Assembly: GCA_963277665.1 (NCBI GenBank)
Contig: OY728130.1
Coordinates: 426,919,101 to 426,983,100, forward strand
Length of the DNA: 64,000 bases
Reading direction: 5' to 3'
Source: Viscum album
Taxonomy: Eukaryota > Streptophyta > Magnoliopsida > Santalales > Viscaceae
Shown: in pieces, positions 37,549 to 50,148 of the stretch
Numbering within the stretch: the first letter of the stretch is position 1
Layout of the letters: every line of letters starts with the position of its first letter
Made by a program: the position numbers and the translations under genes
The notes under the pieces: model-generated
Databases searched by the model: none
Told to the model about the DNA's origin: nothing
Seen by the model: only the letters and a program-made list of their open reading frames with translations

Positions 37549-37557
37549 AAAAAGGGG
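37549..37557 (+). promoter_or_regulatory. Polypurine tract of element C
   Basis: aaaaagggg within tgataatcaaaaaggggtat, five bases before the 3' LTR. This 'gatnatcaaaaagggg' form is common in SIRE-type elements. It primes plus-strand DNA synthesis. Confidence 0.85.
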
Positions 37558-37800
37558 TATATTGTTGGACACCTCATGTGTTAATCATGTTTTAATATTC
37601 ACTAATCATATATATCCTACAAATACTATTTAACCTATCTCAAATCATGTGTACAAATTATTAGTTACTTAATGTCTCAAATAATTATTATAAACTATAT
37701 TTAATTTTATTATAATGAAATTATGTTACTAATGATCAAGTTTAATTTATTCTATCGATATCACTATTTAAATCTACATACAAATATTTGGATAAGTCCT

Positions 37801-38096
37801 AGACATCGTGACCCAGACACCTTGACCAGCCACTGTGATCCAGACACCATGACCCATACACCGTGACCAAACACCGTGACTAGAAATCGTGACCAGACAC
37901 TATGAGCCAGACACTATGACCAGACACCTTGACCAGACACCGTAACCCATACACCATGACCAGACACCGTGACCAAGACACCATTACCAGACACAGTGAT
38001 ACAAACACCGTGATCAGACATCGTGACTAGACACTATGACCAGACACTGTGAATAAAATACCATGACCAGACACCATGATCCTAACAACGCATCTG
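37801..38096. repeat. 13/14-bp tandem array in 3' LTR of C
   Basis: About 22 copies of agacaccgtgacc(c), in the same position as in the 5' LTR. The order of variant units differs between the two LTRs, so units have been gained, lost or converted since insertion. Confidence 0.9.
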
Positions 38097-38733
38097 TGCT
38101 ACCAGTTCTTGATCTCTATAAACTATGCCATAATAACTATCTCACCACTCAAATACAAAGTAGGAGATATTTTTTCATAGGGACGCCACTTTTATGTGAC
38201 ACAATTTCTAGATAAACTATGACACCATTATTTAAACTTTTTTTCATTTCTTAATTTAATTCTTAACGGTCATATTTGAAGCTTTCAAATGCACTGACAT
38301 ATTTAATGTTTTTTGTATACATGTAACTTGATAGTACAAGGTAAAAGGTGCATAATGCATGCATCATGTCAGCTCCCACACATACACTCCATGAATAAAA
38401 TGAACAACATGGATGGAATCAAAAAGAGGTTATAGAGAAACAAGTGTGTGCACAAAAACGAAGAAGCACGAGCATTATTGAAAGAAGAACTGACACATGC
38501 AACTCGAATCTTCTGAAGAACACATAAAGCAAGCTCTAATCCCAGAGTCGAGAACATTTTCACACTATCAACTCCATAAAGAACATGAACTATATCTAGC
38601 TGACTTGTGATACTTTGTTTTCTGCAATAGGACTTGATTCCTGTATCTGCTTTATCATTGAAGTCCAAAGCTGCATAGACTAACACTCATAGAACTTATA
38701 ACATTATCTCACCATCTTCTCCCGGTTGTGTAT

Positions 38734-39484
38734 CCATCCAATGGCCCGGAGAGCTTCAATTGTTTTTTATTATAAGATAAAAGACTTTTTAATGGATAAA
38801 GGGGGTGAAAACCCAATGACATCATGGAAATAAGACAAACCACTCAAAGGATAGAAAGAATAAAAACCAGAAAGAAATCACTGAACACCTCCTCCCTAGC
38901 ATTTCAACAAGAAAATGTGCTCCACCATTGGATGGCTAATAAGAAAGCAAGTGTCATGTGTCGAGCACATGCCCGATCTGATGGCTGAAGTCATACCCTC
39001 TCAAAAAACAAAATCCAAAAAACCCTGAAAAGATGAATCACTATTTCTGAAACCTCCTCTGAAGTCTGTTCATGATGTCATCCAGATCACAAAATTCCAT
39101 ATTCAAACAAAAAACCATTTAAACAGAGAAACCACCATGCTGCAACACTGATTCCCAAGACCACAAAACTGGATCCTTGGACCCCAAAAACGTAGCTGAA
39201 CAAAGGTCAACGCCTGATCCAATGATGAACCAAGATCTGTTGAATCGAACCAAGAAATGAAAAGATGGCCGAACCCAACACCACCCGAGCGATGCTGATG
39301 CCGACAAGGAAGACAGCCGATGACGAGCTAGGCGTTGCCAAGAAGATGCTGACCCAAGGACGAGGCATATGGAACTGAGTAATCCGAACAAAACTAGAAG
39401 AGGGGAGGAAAAGAAATAAAAGGAAACCCTAGTTGGAACAGAAGGGAAGGACGTCGCCACTCCGAGGCTTCAATTCTCAACCTA
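38734..39484 (-). mobile_element. ~750-bp insert in LTR C, probable non-LTR element on minus strand
   Basis: Absent from the 5' LTR. ttgtgtat flanks it on both sides (38726-38733 and 39485-39492), and a second near-repeat, agcttcaatt (38752) and ggcttcaatt (39466), lies just inside. Read on the minus strand, one end has atcttataataaaaaacaatt, an A-rich tail like those of plant LINEs or SINEs, and the interior is richer in GC than its host. A 113-aa frame at 39119-39460 (minus) is open but has no recognisable domain and a strongly hydrophobic, S/L-rich composition. A 5'/3' remnant of an L1-like element, a SINE, or another short transposon are all possible. Insertion itself is clear; class is not. 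Confidence 0.65.
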
Positions 39485-40160
39485 TTGTGTATTATTTTTA
39501 GCTTTTGAGCAGTATGTGTGTGTGTCTTCATAAAAACAAACATTGTCTCCTACATTAAATTAAAGGATACATGATATCCTTTCCCATTCATCTTTTACCC
39601 TTTTATATTCCCAATGATAAGTGTGGAAGAGGTCCCTATGTGACCTGATAGTTCATACCCGTGAAAAATAGTGGAAGAGTTCACGTGACCTGGAAGTTTT
39701 TGTGTACTATTTTTACCCCAATCCAGGGTGTGGATCAAGTTTATTAATATAAACTTCTTGGTGGCAGGTGATCACCAAGTGGAGAGGATTAGGTCTCGAT
39801 TTGATATTTAACCCATATTTTATATCCGCTGTGTTGTTTAATTTAGTTTTCTCGATTTTACTGTATAATTCAAAAATCACTAAATTTACAATGATAGTTA
39901 TTCTTGGAAAGATGTTATAATAGTTTTTCTTTATTTGAATAGCTATAAAAGTAAAATTTAATAACTTATATTAAGAATATTGAGAATTAATCAATCTTAT
40001 GGGAAGTTATTTAAACAATCCAACTTTCATAATTGTATTAATTTGATTAATAGGGCTAAATTTATCATTATTAGGGAACCTTTTTAAGAATAATTTTTAA
40101 ACATAAAATGTTATAGATACTCAATTCACCACTATCTTGAGTACTATAATCTGAACTACA

Positions 40161-40165
40161 ATATT
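40161..40165. other. Probable target site duplication of C, right (atatt)
   Basis: Follows the LTR end ctaca. Four of five bases agree with the left atttt. Confidence 0.55.
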
Positions 40166-40760
40166 TTTTTTGAGGATTTACAAAAAAAATAATTAGATGT
40201 ATTTCATGATCCCCATAAATTTTTGAAAAACAAATATTATCTATTGAATAGAAAAAACATATTTATCAAGATATTAATGAAATCATATATTCCAATTATG
40301 AATAAAGAAATAAATTTTATTTCTCAAAATAAAGGTCAATACAAAAAACTCATAATTCCCATATCTAGAGAGGAATGATATTTTCAGAATGTCATCATCC
40401 ATCATCATTTGCTGATGGTACCTAGATCTCATGTCAATCATAGAGAAATGCTGAGCTCCCAAAAGTAGATCACACAAGTCATCACTATGATGCAACGGAT
40501 AATTTTTTTTATAGTAATGTTATTCAATGATCTATAATCAACTCAAAGTCTCATGTAACAGTCCTTATTTTTAATGAAGAAAAGAAGCACCCCGTGATAA
40601 AGAGTTATTGAGAACAAAACCCTTATCATGAAAGTTCTGCAACTAATTTTTTAATTCGAAAAGTTTAACCCAAGATATTTTATTAAGGGGTTTTGAAATT
40701 GTATTATCATATGGAACTAATTTAAAAGAAAATTCAACTTATTGAACAATTTTTACATTT
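40166..40760 (-). pseudogene. Ty3/gypsy reverse transcriptase start (element A)
   Basis: Minus strand: EFSFKLVPYDNTISKPLNKI, then ELKN-LQNFHDKGFVLNNSL (counterpart of 'ELKKQLQELLDKGFIRPS'), SRGASFL, a stretch like YPLHHSDDLCDLLLGAQHFS, MIDMRSRYHQQ and SRYGNYEFFVLTFILRN. After the first stop, LDKYVFSIQ and FVFQKF correspond to 'LDKFVIVFIDDILIYSK'; the catalytic DD is not visible. The reading breaks at the LTR of C and resumes at 27097. An open piece of 70 codons (40283-40495) is the best-kept part. Confidence 0.9.
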
Positions 40761-41370
40761 GGCGACTCATCCGAAAAAACTCTTAAAAATTCATCTACCA
40801 TGGGTACATAATTAATATAAACACTAATTTTTTTGAAATGTGTGGTAAATAAAATTCATTTCAATATTTTCGTATTTTCGTAGTTTCTTGATATATTATG
40901 AATAATATGATTTAATTATTTTATAAAAACAAGTAATAATTATAAAAAACAACTTATTTATCCCTAAAATCAATCTTTTCATGGTAAACAAGAATCTAAC
41001 CCATACAAAAAATAACATTAAACTAGAATAAGAGAAGAAAACAAAATTTGTAGGAAATTTATTTCAATAGATCGAAAAGGAAGATTTTTATAATTCTATT
41101 TTACCTTATTATTTACCCCATAGTGTTTTAAATATATACACTTTTTTTATTTCTTGAGGTGGAATTTCTAATTTACCCAAAAATTTCTCACAAAAAAGAA
41201 TGTGTAGACCTCGTTTCAAACAAGACATTAGAAAAAAATGAGTAAAAAATAATATACTTGATACCACTTTATTGGATGGCAAGAAATCTATAGAAGTAGT
41301 TGTAATGGATTTAACAACATCTTTGTTCTTAAATTCCAAATACTTCCTATCATTTAGATCCTTCTTTGGG
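40761..41370 (-). pseudogene. Protease region of element A, active site lost
   Basis: Within the minus-strand frame 41109-41393, the segment VVSSILFFTHFFLMSCLKRG then LHILFCEKFLGKLEIPPQEI aligns with gypsy protease 'V..GTLLV......VLFDTGATHSFIS..FA.KL..PP'. The DTG triad is replaced by KRG, so catalysis is gone. The A protease would process Gag-Pol. Sequence from 40761 to about 41100 is too decayed to read. Confidence 0.7.
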
Positions 41371-42100
41371 AATGTATGTGTATAATGACTCATCTCATCA
41401 CAATTAAAACAATTTATTGTTTTCTATTCATTATTAAACATACCATAAAAAAGATCATTTTCATTGAAATATCTGGCCATATATCCAAGCTTACTAAATC
41501 AAAATCACTTCTTGGATTTTTTGTGGAATTTCCAAGGGTTAGTTTTTCCACACTTTACAAAAATTAGAAACTATATTTTTATAACTTTCGATTAGTTTGA
41601 TTAAAACTTACCCATTTCATTCGATCAATAACTTTTCATATAGTATTTTTCAATGTACACATGATCATTAAAAAAACTCAATTTCTACCCTCTCATCACA
41701 TATAATAAGTTTTCCAATGCTTTTGAATTCATGGGATGAAAATTACCTCAATATCTCAACATCTATCTTGAGTATAAATCAGTGATTTTACTATGAAATG
41801 ATTCAAACATTTGTTATACTTCAAAGAATCTATCTCATCTATATATCCGATATTCTTTAATGTTGATCACCACTGGTCAACGTCAACTTAAAAATGATAA
41901 ATATAAAGGATAAACTTTTGATTATCTAAATATCCCATGACATAAAACAAATTTTCAAGTGATTTAATCCTCTCATCAAATTCCACTGGATTAGAATATC
42001 CACTAAAAGCTGGAAAGTGTTGCATCATTAAATGTCCTATTATTATCATGTTCTGTGGTGGTAGCTATATTTGTTCTATTGTATGGATGTTGACACCATT
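41371..42100 (-). pseudogene. Ty3/gypsy gag (element A), degenerate
   Basis: Capsid part on the minus strand: LMMQHFPAFSGYSNPVEFDE, then RIKSLENLFYVMGYLDNQKF (about 41900-42030), the 'F.G..NPVEA..WI...EK.F..MGC.D.QKV' pattern of plant gypsy gag. The zinc knuckle CFNCDEMSHYTHTF at 41371-41411 has CX2CX4H but F in place of the last cysteine. Stops lie between the parts. Confidence 0.85.
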
Positions 42101-42356
42101 TATAGTTTGTTTCAACTGATCCATTACTATCATAGACTTCTTAGTTCCAATTCCCACATTTAGATGTTAGGGATTCAGAAATATATCATTCTTGTAGTTC
42201 CATTCTATATCTTTTTCTTTATTTAATTTACCGAAAATATTTTTGAATAGACTTATCTCATATCAAATTATATACCATTTAAAAATAAAAATAAAATAAA
42301 AATATCTTATTCAATTCTATTAACACCATCTTAACATATAAATTCACCTAAATCAT
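42101..42356 (-). other. Leader region of element A
   Basis: AT-rich and non-coding, between gag and the primer site. Confidence 0.5.
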
Positions 42357-42369
42357 GCTCTTATACTAG
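42357..42369 (-). promoter_or_regulatory. Decayed primer binding site of element A
   Basis: The plus strand reads gctcttatactag just before the LTR, versus gctctgataccaa expected for a tRNA-iMet site in this orientation. Position and nine or more matching bases support it. Confidence 0.65.
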
Positions 42370-42370
42370 C

Positions 42371-44862
42371 TATAAGGACCTGAATGTAAACATTACTTAA
42401 TCGAGTTAATTCAAATAGAGTGTACTTATTACATTCCCAATGATCATTTTTGTTTATAGTTTTAAATAATTAGGTCATAATAAATAAATAAAAATTTAAA
42501 TAATAAATATTTAATACTATTAAAACATGTTCCATTACTTCCATAATATAATAGTTTTAATTAAAACTGGAATTGTTTTCATGTAAATTATTCACAATAG
42601 TATGCTTGGGTTCTTATTTTCTCTTACGAATCCATAAGCTCGTTGAAAAATAATTTAAAACATAATATGAGAAAAAAATAACTAAGTGATATAAAAAAAT
42701 GAAAGAAAATACCAGTCCATGAATTCATATAGACATAATAAATCATTTTAAAAAAGGTATAATTCTCTGATGTAAATAATAATATACTTACATTGTGAGA
42801 ACATAAGATTTCCATGAAATATATAATATTGAAAAATACTATTTAGGTAACTTTGGGAATATCTGTCTTAATATATATACATAGTATTGTGACCCTCGTG
42901 TATACCTTATGATTTATAACCCTCCTAGGTACCTTAAAATGTAACCGTTGCGGCTACCTAATGGTGTATCTATCCTTGTTAGACTTGGAATAACTGTTAG
43001 AGTAAGCATCCATCATAAAAACAACCAACACATTGGAGGTATATATTAGTCTCACCCTAAATAAAAAAATTCTAATGAACCAGAACATAATCATATAACA
43101 CAAACACTTGAATCTTAGAAACAGTCATATTGAATTGTGTAACAATAGATATTTAATAGAATATTTTTAAAGAAAAGAAGATTACATATGTTTTCAAATC
43201 ATTAAAATGTGTTCAAAACTTTTGTATAATGGTTGTAAGAGTGTTATTAGTTTTTTAAAGAACTATATTATTATTTATAATACCATATATTATCTTATTA
43301 TAATATATTTACACCAGTTTACTAATAATGTTTTGTTTTTTTTATTATTTCGGGTGAATTTATTTCATGGTTTCTATTGTTAGTTCATTATATATGTAAA
43401 TGTAAAATGGAATAAAAACTGTAGAAGTTGAATGAAATGGGGATAATTTGTTCACATAATTTAAAATTGCACCATATATTATCTTTTATGACATTAGGTT
43501 GATTCACATGATAAAATATTAATGATAATGGTTTTGTTTATTTTTGGTAGATTTTTTAGACCATCGCAAACTAGTTTGGTTATATTTAATGTCATGTATA
43601 TAAATTAGTTCCAAAACATTATGAAAGTTATAATATATATATTAAAATATTTCTTAACCATAAATATGATTTTATGACATGCCTTGAAGGTTGTAATGGA
43701 AAATGGAAACTCATCTTCCACGAAGTCGATGAATCTACATGTCAAGAACAATGTTTTCATTTTCTAGAACAAGAGGAGAAAATGATAGGATTGATGTTTG
43801 ATATTACATTACAAAAATACCATTATAGTATATGTAAGATACTAGATTGATAATTTCACATTGATGAGGGAATTTGAGGAGAGGATATGAAAATAATATA
43901 AATTTAAAATAAAATAATATAAAATGGAATAGATTTTACTTCTCGAATATTATTCCTTGAAAACCTCCTTATGAATATAGGAGTTGTCCTTTTGTTAAGA
44001 CCATGGTATCAAAGACATGGGTTATATGATTTTTATGATTATTTGGCCAAATTTTTAACATATTAAAATATTTGTAGGTCTGAGCAGAATAGGTCGTGAG
44101 AGGTGGTATTTATAGTAGAAGAGATGAGTGTTTTCTCTTTATTTTATTCATTTGTTTATTTATATTGGTACAATAGTATGAATAATAAATAGAATTATCA
44201 CTTTTTATATTCAAATAATGAAGATATGTTCTATATTATGGTTATTACATCATTAATTACTCAAGGAGTATTTTATTTGACTTATAATGTATATATACTA
44301 TAAATTTTAATATTTTACTAGTCACCAAAAATTCAATTATTTTAGAGAAATCCAAAAAATTATCTCTAATGAATTTTTTATGCTTATAATTCAAAAATGG
44401 ACACCAATTTTTGAAAATAATTTTCAAAATATTATAAATTTAATTTTTTAATAAATTTACCAATTATTTTACGAAAACCAATTTTAATAATATAACCAAT
44501 TTTATGAAGCTTTGAAAAAATAATTAAGGTCTCATTAATTTATTTTATAATTCAAAAACAACAAAATATAAATTTATTAATCTATTTTGTGAACTTGATA
44601 ATTTTCATTAATTATAATAATTATTAAATTTTAAATAAACATTTGTGTTTTAAAAAAATACTGACAATTAATATATCATTTTAAAAATATTTATTTAATA
44701 ATTCAACAATATAAATATATCATATTTTTACATATAAGGTAAATTAATTTTATTTAAACTCTCATTCAGGATGTTACTATTCTATTAGTATAGATTAATT
44801 AATTTTTTTAAATACCATTTATTTCATTATATATTTATAATGAATTTAACTATTTAATTCCA
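42371..44862 (-). repeat. 5' LTR of element A (right copy)
   Basis: Aligned with 9393-11888 throughout, with nearly the same length (2.49 and 2.50 kb). It starts tataaggacctg next to the primer site. The end near 44862 (attcca) is the best match to the other copy's cgcattca but is less sure. Confidence 0.82.
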
Positions 44863-44867
44863 GAACA

Positions 44868-47800
44868 AAAAACGTGTTTTATATGTACCTGGGTTGTTAA
44901 AACGATAACCATGATCAAAAATGAAATACATTTCTCCATAGAGGTAGCAGTTCACAAAACATACTTTCAATGTTTTCATCTTTCAATTAATGAGGGGAAA
45001 ATAAGTTGAATTATAATTTCTCTCTCGATTATCATATTTAAATTATATATATCCTGTTTATTCTTCAATTTCACCCATATAATTAGTGAATAAATGCATT
45101 GGTGAAAAATGGAATTAGTCACTACATGGAGGTGGTAGTCCGAACCATGAATGAATTTTTGATTTATTTTCCTTAATAGAAAATGTTAAAGGTAGTTATT
45201 GGTTATTAAATTAAAATACTCAATTTTTGTATAAAAACAATGCTAATTTCATTATTTAGGAATTAAAAATATATATATTTGGTAATGTTGAAGATAAAAT
45301 GAAATATGTTAGGAAAAGAGTACTCACAATGAGGACTTGGTCGTTCCAATAGAAAAATCATTGGAAGTAGAAGTCTTAAGTTGGTCTCTTATGACCAGAA
45401 TCATAAGTAAAAGGAATTGGAATATAGGTGAATAAAATGGTGGATTTAAAATAGGAATGTGAACACTAAGAGTTTTATTGAAGGGGTAGTAATAGGCCTT
45501 TATTATAAGTGATAAGGATGAAATTATTAAAAATATTTCATCTTTATATAAAGTGATCATATGTTTCACATGTCATGAAGACTCCAAAATTGAAAACAAG
45601 GTATTGGGGATGTGATAAGAAAAATAGTACCTCAACCCTTTATTTTCAAACATGTTTAGACATGTGTCTATTCCCTTCACTATTTGAGATTTGACATTTA
45701 TCATTTTTGGGTTTACAGTGCTTCGGGATGCAAATGTTTACCCATTAATTGGGTATCTGGAAATACCTTTCGTGAATAAATAAAATTAGGGTAGTTTTAA
45801 TTACAAATTCATAGGTTTAGTGTAGAAATTTGAAATCATAATTAATAAACAAATAGGGTTGGGGTAATACTCCTATGGTAAAAAAACCTGAATCAATTTT
45901 AAAAATTATTGTTATGTAATCAATAATTAGTGTTTAAAAAAAATTAAAATAATAATAAATATTTATTTTTATTAATTTATTTATATTATAATTATAAGTA
46001 AAATTAAAATTTTACTTTATTGAATTTATGTTATTAAATTAATTATAATTAAATTTATTTAATCTTTGATATTTTAATTCTATTATTATAAATAAAATTT
46101 AAATATATGAAACTATTATTAGGGCATTAAAATAGAGAGGGTAGTCTAGTAGGGAGTTAAAAATAAAATAAGGAATTGTTTGTGTAGTGTATTTTAAAAA
46201 TAAATTGGATTAGTTTAGGGATAGTGTTTTGTGAAAATAAATAGGTTCGGGTATGCGATCTACTAATTTTAGGTCTACCCATCCCATTATAATCCCTAAG
46301 CATGGTAACTATGGTTTACCTAAGAGAAATATGTTTAATTACTAAAGATAAAATATACCTATTTAGATAATTTTGATCTATTTATTCCAAATATGAACTC
46401 CCTTTTATCATATAAATATTTTATGGGTAACAAAGTAAATTTTTATCTTTACCACATGTAATGTGAAAAAACAAACTATTAATAAAAAGTATTTTTATGA
46501 TTAAGATTTATGTGTAAGATAAAATTGTGAATATTTTTTATTCTCATGGTATAAATTATCATTTTATAAAAAATCAAACATTATGTGGTTTTATGAGAAA
46601 CTCAAAACCATATTAAACTTAAATAATATATAATTAATATAATATAGAAAAATAGGTTTTATTTGAAAATATTACTTATGTTCTTGAAATTGTAATCACA
46701 TGTTTTCAAAATTCAACACATTATTTTTTAGAATTTACATATTCACTCACTAAATAACGATTTTACCAATTAAAAGGTTTTATAAAATTCAAGGTCATTT
46801 TTATGTATTTATAAAGTCATAAAATATATAGTTTTGGTAATATCTCTATTTTTAAACAATTCACTAAGAAATCAAAAAAATTAAAAAAATTTCAAAATTT
46901 CATTCTATGAATATTTTTAAATAATAAATTTTATTTTAGTTATTCAAATTAAAATTCTATAATAATATAATATATATTTTATATGAAAACATAAATATAC
47001 AATTAAACCCTTTTCCATTAGAAAATAAATTTTTTAGCATATTAGAAATTATATATGTTATTTTTAATCAATTATTAATAAAATCTGTTGTAACCATATT
47101 ATCCATATCTATAATTTCTTTTATCGATAATATATTTTGTATCATATCATATAATTCATAAAAGACAATTAGATAGTGGTTACATTTTGAAGCACAAATC
47201 GATCTTATTATTTATTTAACAACAATAATAGAATATCTATCAATGAATTAGTACTCAAAGAGAAACATGTATTTATTTATATATATATCATATATTTGAT
47301 AGATTTTTTTACCCAAAAATTATTTTGCTTCATATTAACGGTTATATAACATCTCACAATTTGTTTTGGTTTGGTATTTCATATAAAACAAGGTGATGAG
47401 TACATTAAGTTTTGAAGGAAAATATATAATTCAAATTCAATCAGTGTTTCATTATTACACAAACATAATAAAATTGGAATATAGTTATGAAAATAATTTC
47501 ATCATATTAGTATCAATACAACAGATTCCTAGGTAGTGGATTAAGAAATAAACACAACAGAACTCAGTTATGAGAAAAAACTATTCTTCATGTATCATCC
47601 TTTTCTTTTCCCCTTAAGAATTTATAGGTCATTATTTTTGTTAAACTAGAGAAACTAAGGTGTTTAGAGGAGTTTTTAAAATTTATTTGTGTAGACTATG
47701 GTCTAGTTAAGGTGCTCAATGTGTGTGAATAATTTAGGAGAGTAGTTTCCCTTCTATAAGATAATGGTGATGCACCATTTTAAATAACATTAAATTAAAA

Positions 47801-50148
47801 TTAATAGAAGTCATTTTCATGAGAAATTAGAACCAAATAAGATAAATATATAATATAAGTTGTTGGTATGTCAAACAACAGTAAACTAGTTAAATAAGGT
47901 CAATGTTTTTGTGACATTATAAGCCTTATCAGTTAGTTTAACCCCCTTAAACCTATTTAAATATTTAGCCTGATAAATTAAATTTTACTATGTTAATTTA
48001 TCATTATAAATAAAATTCAAATTTTCCTTAGAAAATTTTCTAATGTTTATTCCAAATATAGAATCCATTTTATTATATTAAATTGTTAGAAATTTATGAA
48101 ATTATTTCTTATATCTCTACAAAAAGCACATAAAACCAATTTTGGAAAAAATGTATCTTCAAATAAAAAATGATTTTATTCTCATTAAAGGTATAATAAT
48201 AATATTTTTATGATTTTTAGTTTATTTTTTTGAATACACGATCATTAAATTCCTTTAAAATCATTTATCTATAGTAGTTAATATGATTAATTATGTAAAT
48301 TATATCAGAGACATAAATATTTAATTTATGAAAAATAAATTATATGACCTCAACTGATTAAAAATTCATTTACAAATAATATATAATCAAAAAATTAATA
48401 ATAATTAAATTTTATATAAGTGTGAGAACACATTTCCATATGTCTAATATCTAAAATATGATAAATATACATTTAAATAAAACATATACAACAAAACATT
48501 TTTTATAAAGAATTTTTTTTCTAATCATTAATTATTATACTACTAATTATTATTATTAAATAAACATATCATATATGAACATAATTGATTTAATAATTAT
48601 TCATTGAATTTTTTTTGAAATATTTATTGACATTGTCCCTTAAAAAAATTAAATTAAATAATAAATCAAAATTTAAAAATTAGTTTATTAAGAATTAATG
48701 GTGTTTCCTAAATTATATTTCAACCATTCTAAAAATATATTTATCAGTTAAATTTCATTTAACTACAGAATAATGTCATTCATTTTATATATTAATAATT
48801 TATTATTCACTTATATTCGATGTTTCATGTTTCACAAGCTATCAAAAACATTAAATTTATTAAATAGAAATATTTTCCAAATTCTCAAATTGTTGCAAAA
48901 TATCTTTTTGGAAATGAATAGTTTAAGAGTTTTTAGAAATTATCAAGTGAATTTAGAATTTAAATTCATGAAATGGTGTTCTAAAATATGAATTTTATAC
49001 TGAAGAAAAATTGATTTTCTTAATTGTATGTGATAAAAATAGAATGTTCAATTATCCGAAGGGAATGTATGGTCAAAAATAAGAACCATAGAAATAATAT
49101 AAATGGATATAACCATATTTAATGATAATGGAAATCATAATTCAATAATTAATTCAAAAAATAAATATTAAATCATAGAAGGAAAATAATTAATGGTTAT
49201 TTTTATGTGGTTTATATCATATTTTGTGAAAAAGGCGTAGATATTTGGATAAATTTTCAAATCTTATGTGGTTAAAAATAAACAATTCCATTTATTATTA
49301 AAATCATATGATTTACATGTATATGGGTGGTGTAATTGTTGAATGATACCTTTATCTCTAAGGAAAATAATGTAAGGGAAATATTAATAATGTGTGAAAT
49401 ACATGATTTCGATACAATTTTATCTTGGATTGTTATGGGTACCAGGCATAAAAAATAAATATATATGAAATATATATAACCTAAAAATTATTGTAGAATA
49501 ATTAAAATATTTTAATATTTGAGAAAAAATCGTCTAGATATTGTTGTTGTAACATTTTGGGTGTCCTTTTTCCCAAGTAATCTAGAGATTGTATCCTTTA
49601 TTAATAGAATGGACTATAATGCACATTGAATGTTGTATTATCTTTGGATAGTAGTTTATATAAGAAATGATAATTAATTTTCAAACTTATATGATATATA
49701 TTGGACTATTAATGTGGTGGGATGAATGTCCATAAATGTTGTTGTATTCATAATTTGAAATAAAAGCGAGTTATATTTAAGAAAAAAATAAGAGAACACA
49801 TATTTTATCATGAATGATGTTAAACATAATATTGAAAGAATGTCATGAATTTGAATTTTATAGGTGATGAAAAAATTAGAGGATATTGTTTAATAAGTTA
49901 AACAAAAAATATTATCACTTATTGTATTATGCAATTTCCCTCATAAAAAATCTAGTTTGGTGTTTTTAGGATCTTAAGAGGTGATGAGAATGGATAAGAG
50001 GGATTGAGTTGTCTTTGTATAAAAAAATAATAATAATTTTCCTTTTCTAATAGAAATGTGATCGAGTCAAATTTTTAAATACTTAACAAAATTTATATAA
50101 GATAATAGAGAGAAATATCTATAGAATAATAAAAAAGATTAACATTTG
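44868..50148. other. Unassigned AT-rich DNA between A and repeat D-right
   Basis: No gene or domain recognised. Partly similar AT-rich blocks occur at about 46.35 and 48.05 kb (both with tttattccaaatat), perhaps an old duplication. If D is a retroelement, this is most of its internal part, yet no gag or pol residue pattern is visible. Confidence 0.4.

Larger units (their letters stand above)
27103..40160 (+). mobile_element. Element C: SIRE/Maximus-type Ty1/copia retrotransposon, degenerate
   Basis: Plus strand, 13.06 kb, or about 12.3 kb without the insert in the 3' LTR. The order is LTR (27103-28926), PBS (28929), gag, protease, integrase, RT, RNase H (to about 33897), a spacer with a 24-bp tandem repeat, a ~2.9 kb env-like region, polypurine tract (37549-37557), LTR (37563-40160). 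Integrase lies before RT, which defines Ty1/copia. The long size, an extra reading region after pol, and the protein signatures fit the SIRE/Maximus lineage. All domains are colinear and largely complete, but there are many stops. It is inserted in the RT of A. Confidence 0.93.
37563..40160 (+). repeat. 3' LTR of element C (with insert)
   Basis: Starts tgttggacacctcatgtg and ends ctgaactaca. It matches the 5' LTR throughout except for a ~750 bp insert at about 38734-39484. Without this it is about 1.85 kb, like the 5' copy. It holds its own 13/14-bp array. Confidence 0.9.
9393..44862 (-). mobile_element. Element A: degenerate Ty3/gypsy LTR retrotransposon, split by B and C
   Basis: On the minus strand the order is LTR (42371-44862), PBS (about 42357-42369), gag, protease and RT start (42.1-40.2 kb), interruption by C, RT end, RNase H and integrase (27.1-25.0 kb), a long 3' region interrupted by B, and LTR (9393-11888). 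The gag-PR-RT-RNH-INT order and the residue patterns identify Ty3/gypsy. Integrase ends in a motif like EYENTIREMYHHLF, the common plant gypsy C-terminus; a Del/Tekay-type relative is likely, but the clade is uncertain. Without B and C it is about 13.4 kb. Bases next to the LTRs are gaatt (left) and gaaca (right), a weak relic of a 5-bp duplication. Every domain carries stops and frameshifts, so it is dead. Confidence 0.85.

Noticed and set aside
39119..39460. 113-codon minus-strand frame as a host protein gene
   Set aside because: It lies inside the small insert in LTR C, has no domain, and has a skewed S/L/F composition. No sign of promoter or splicing.
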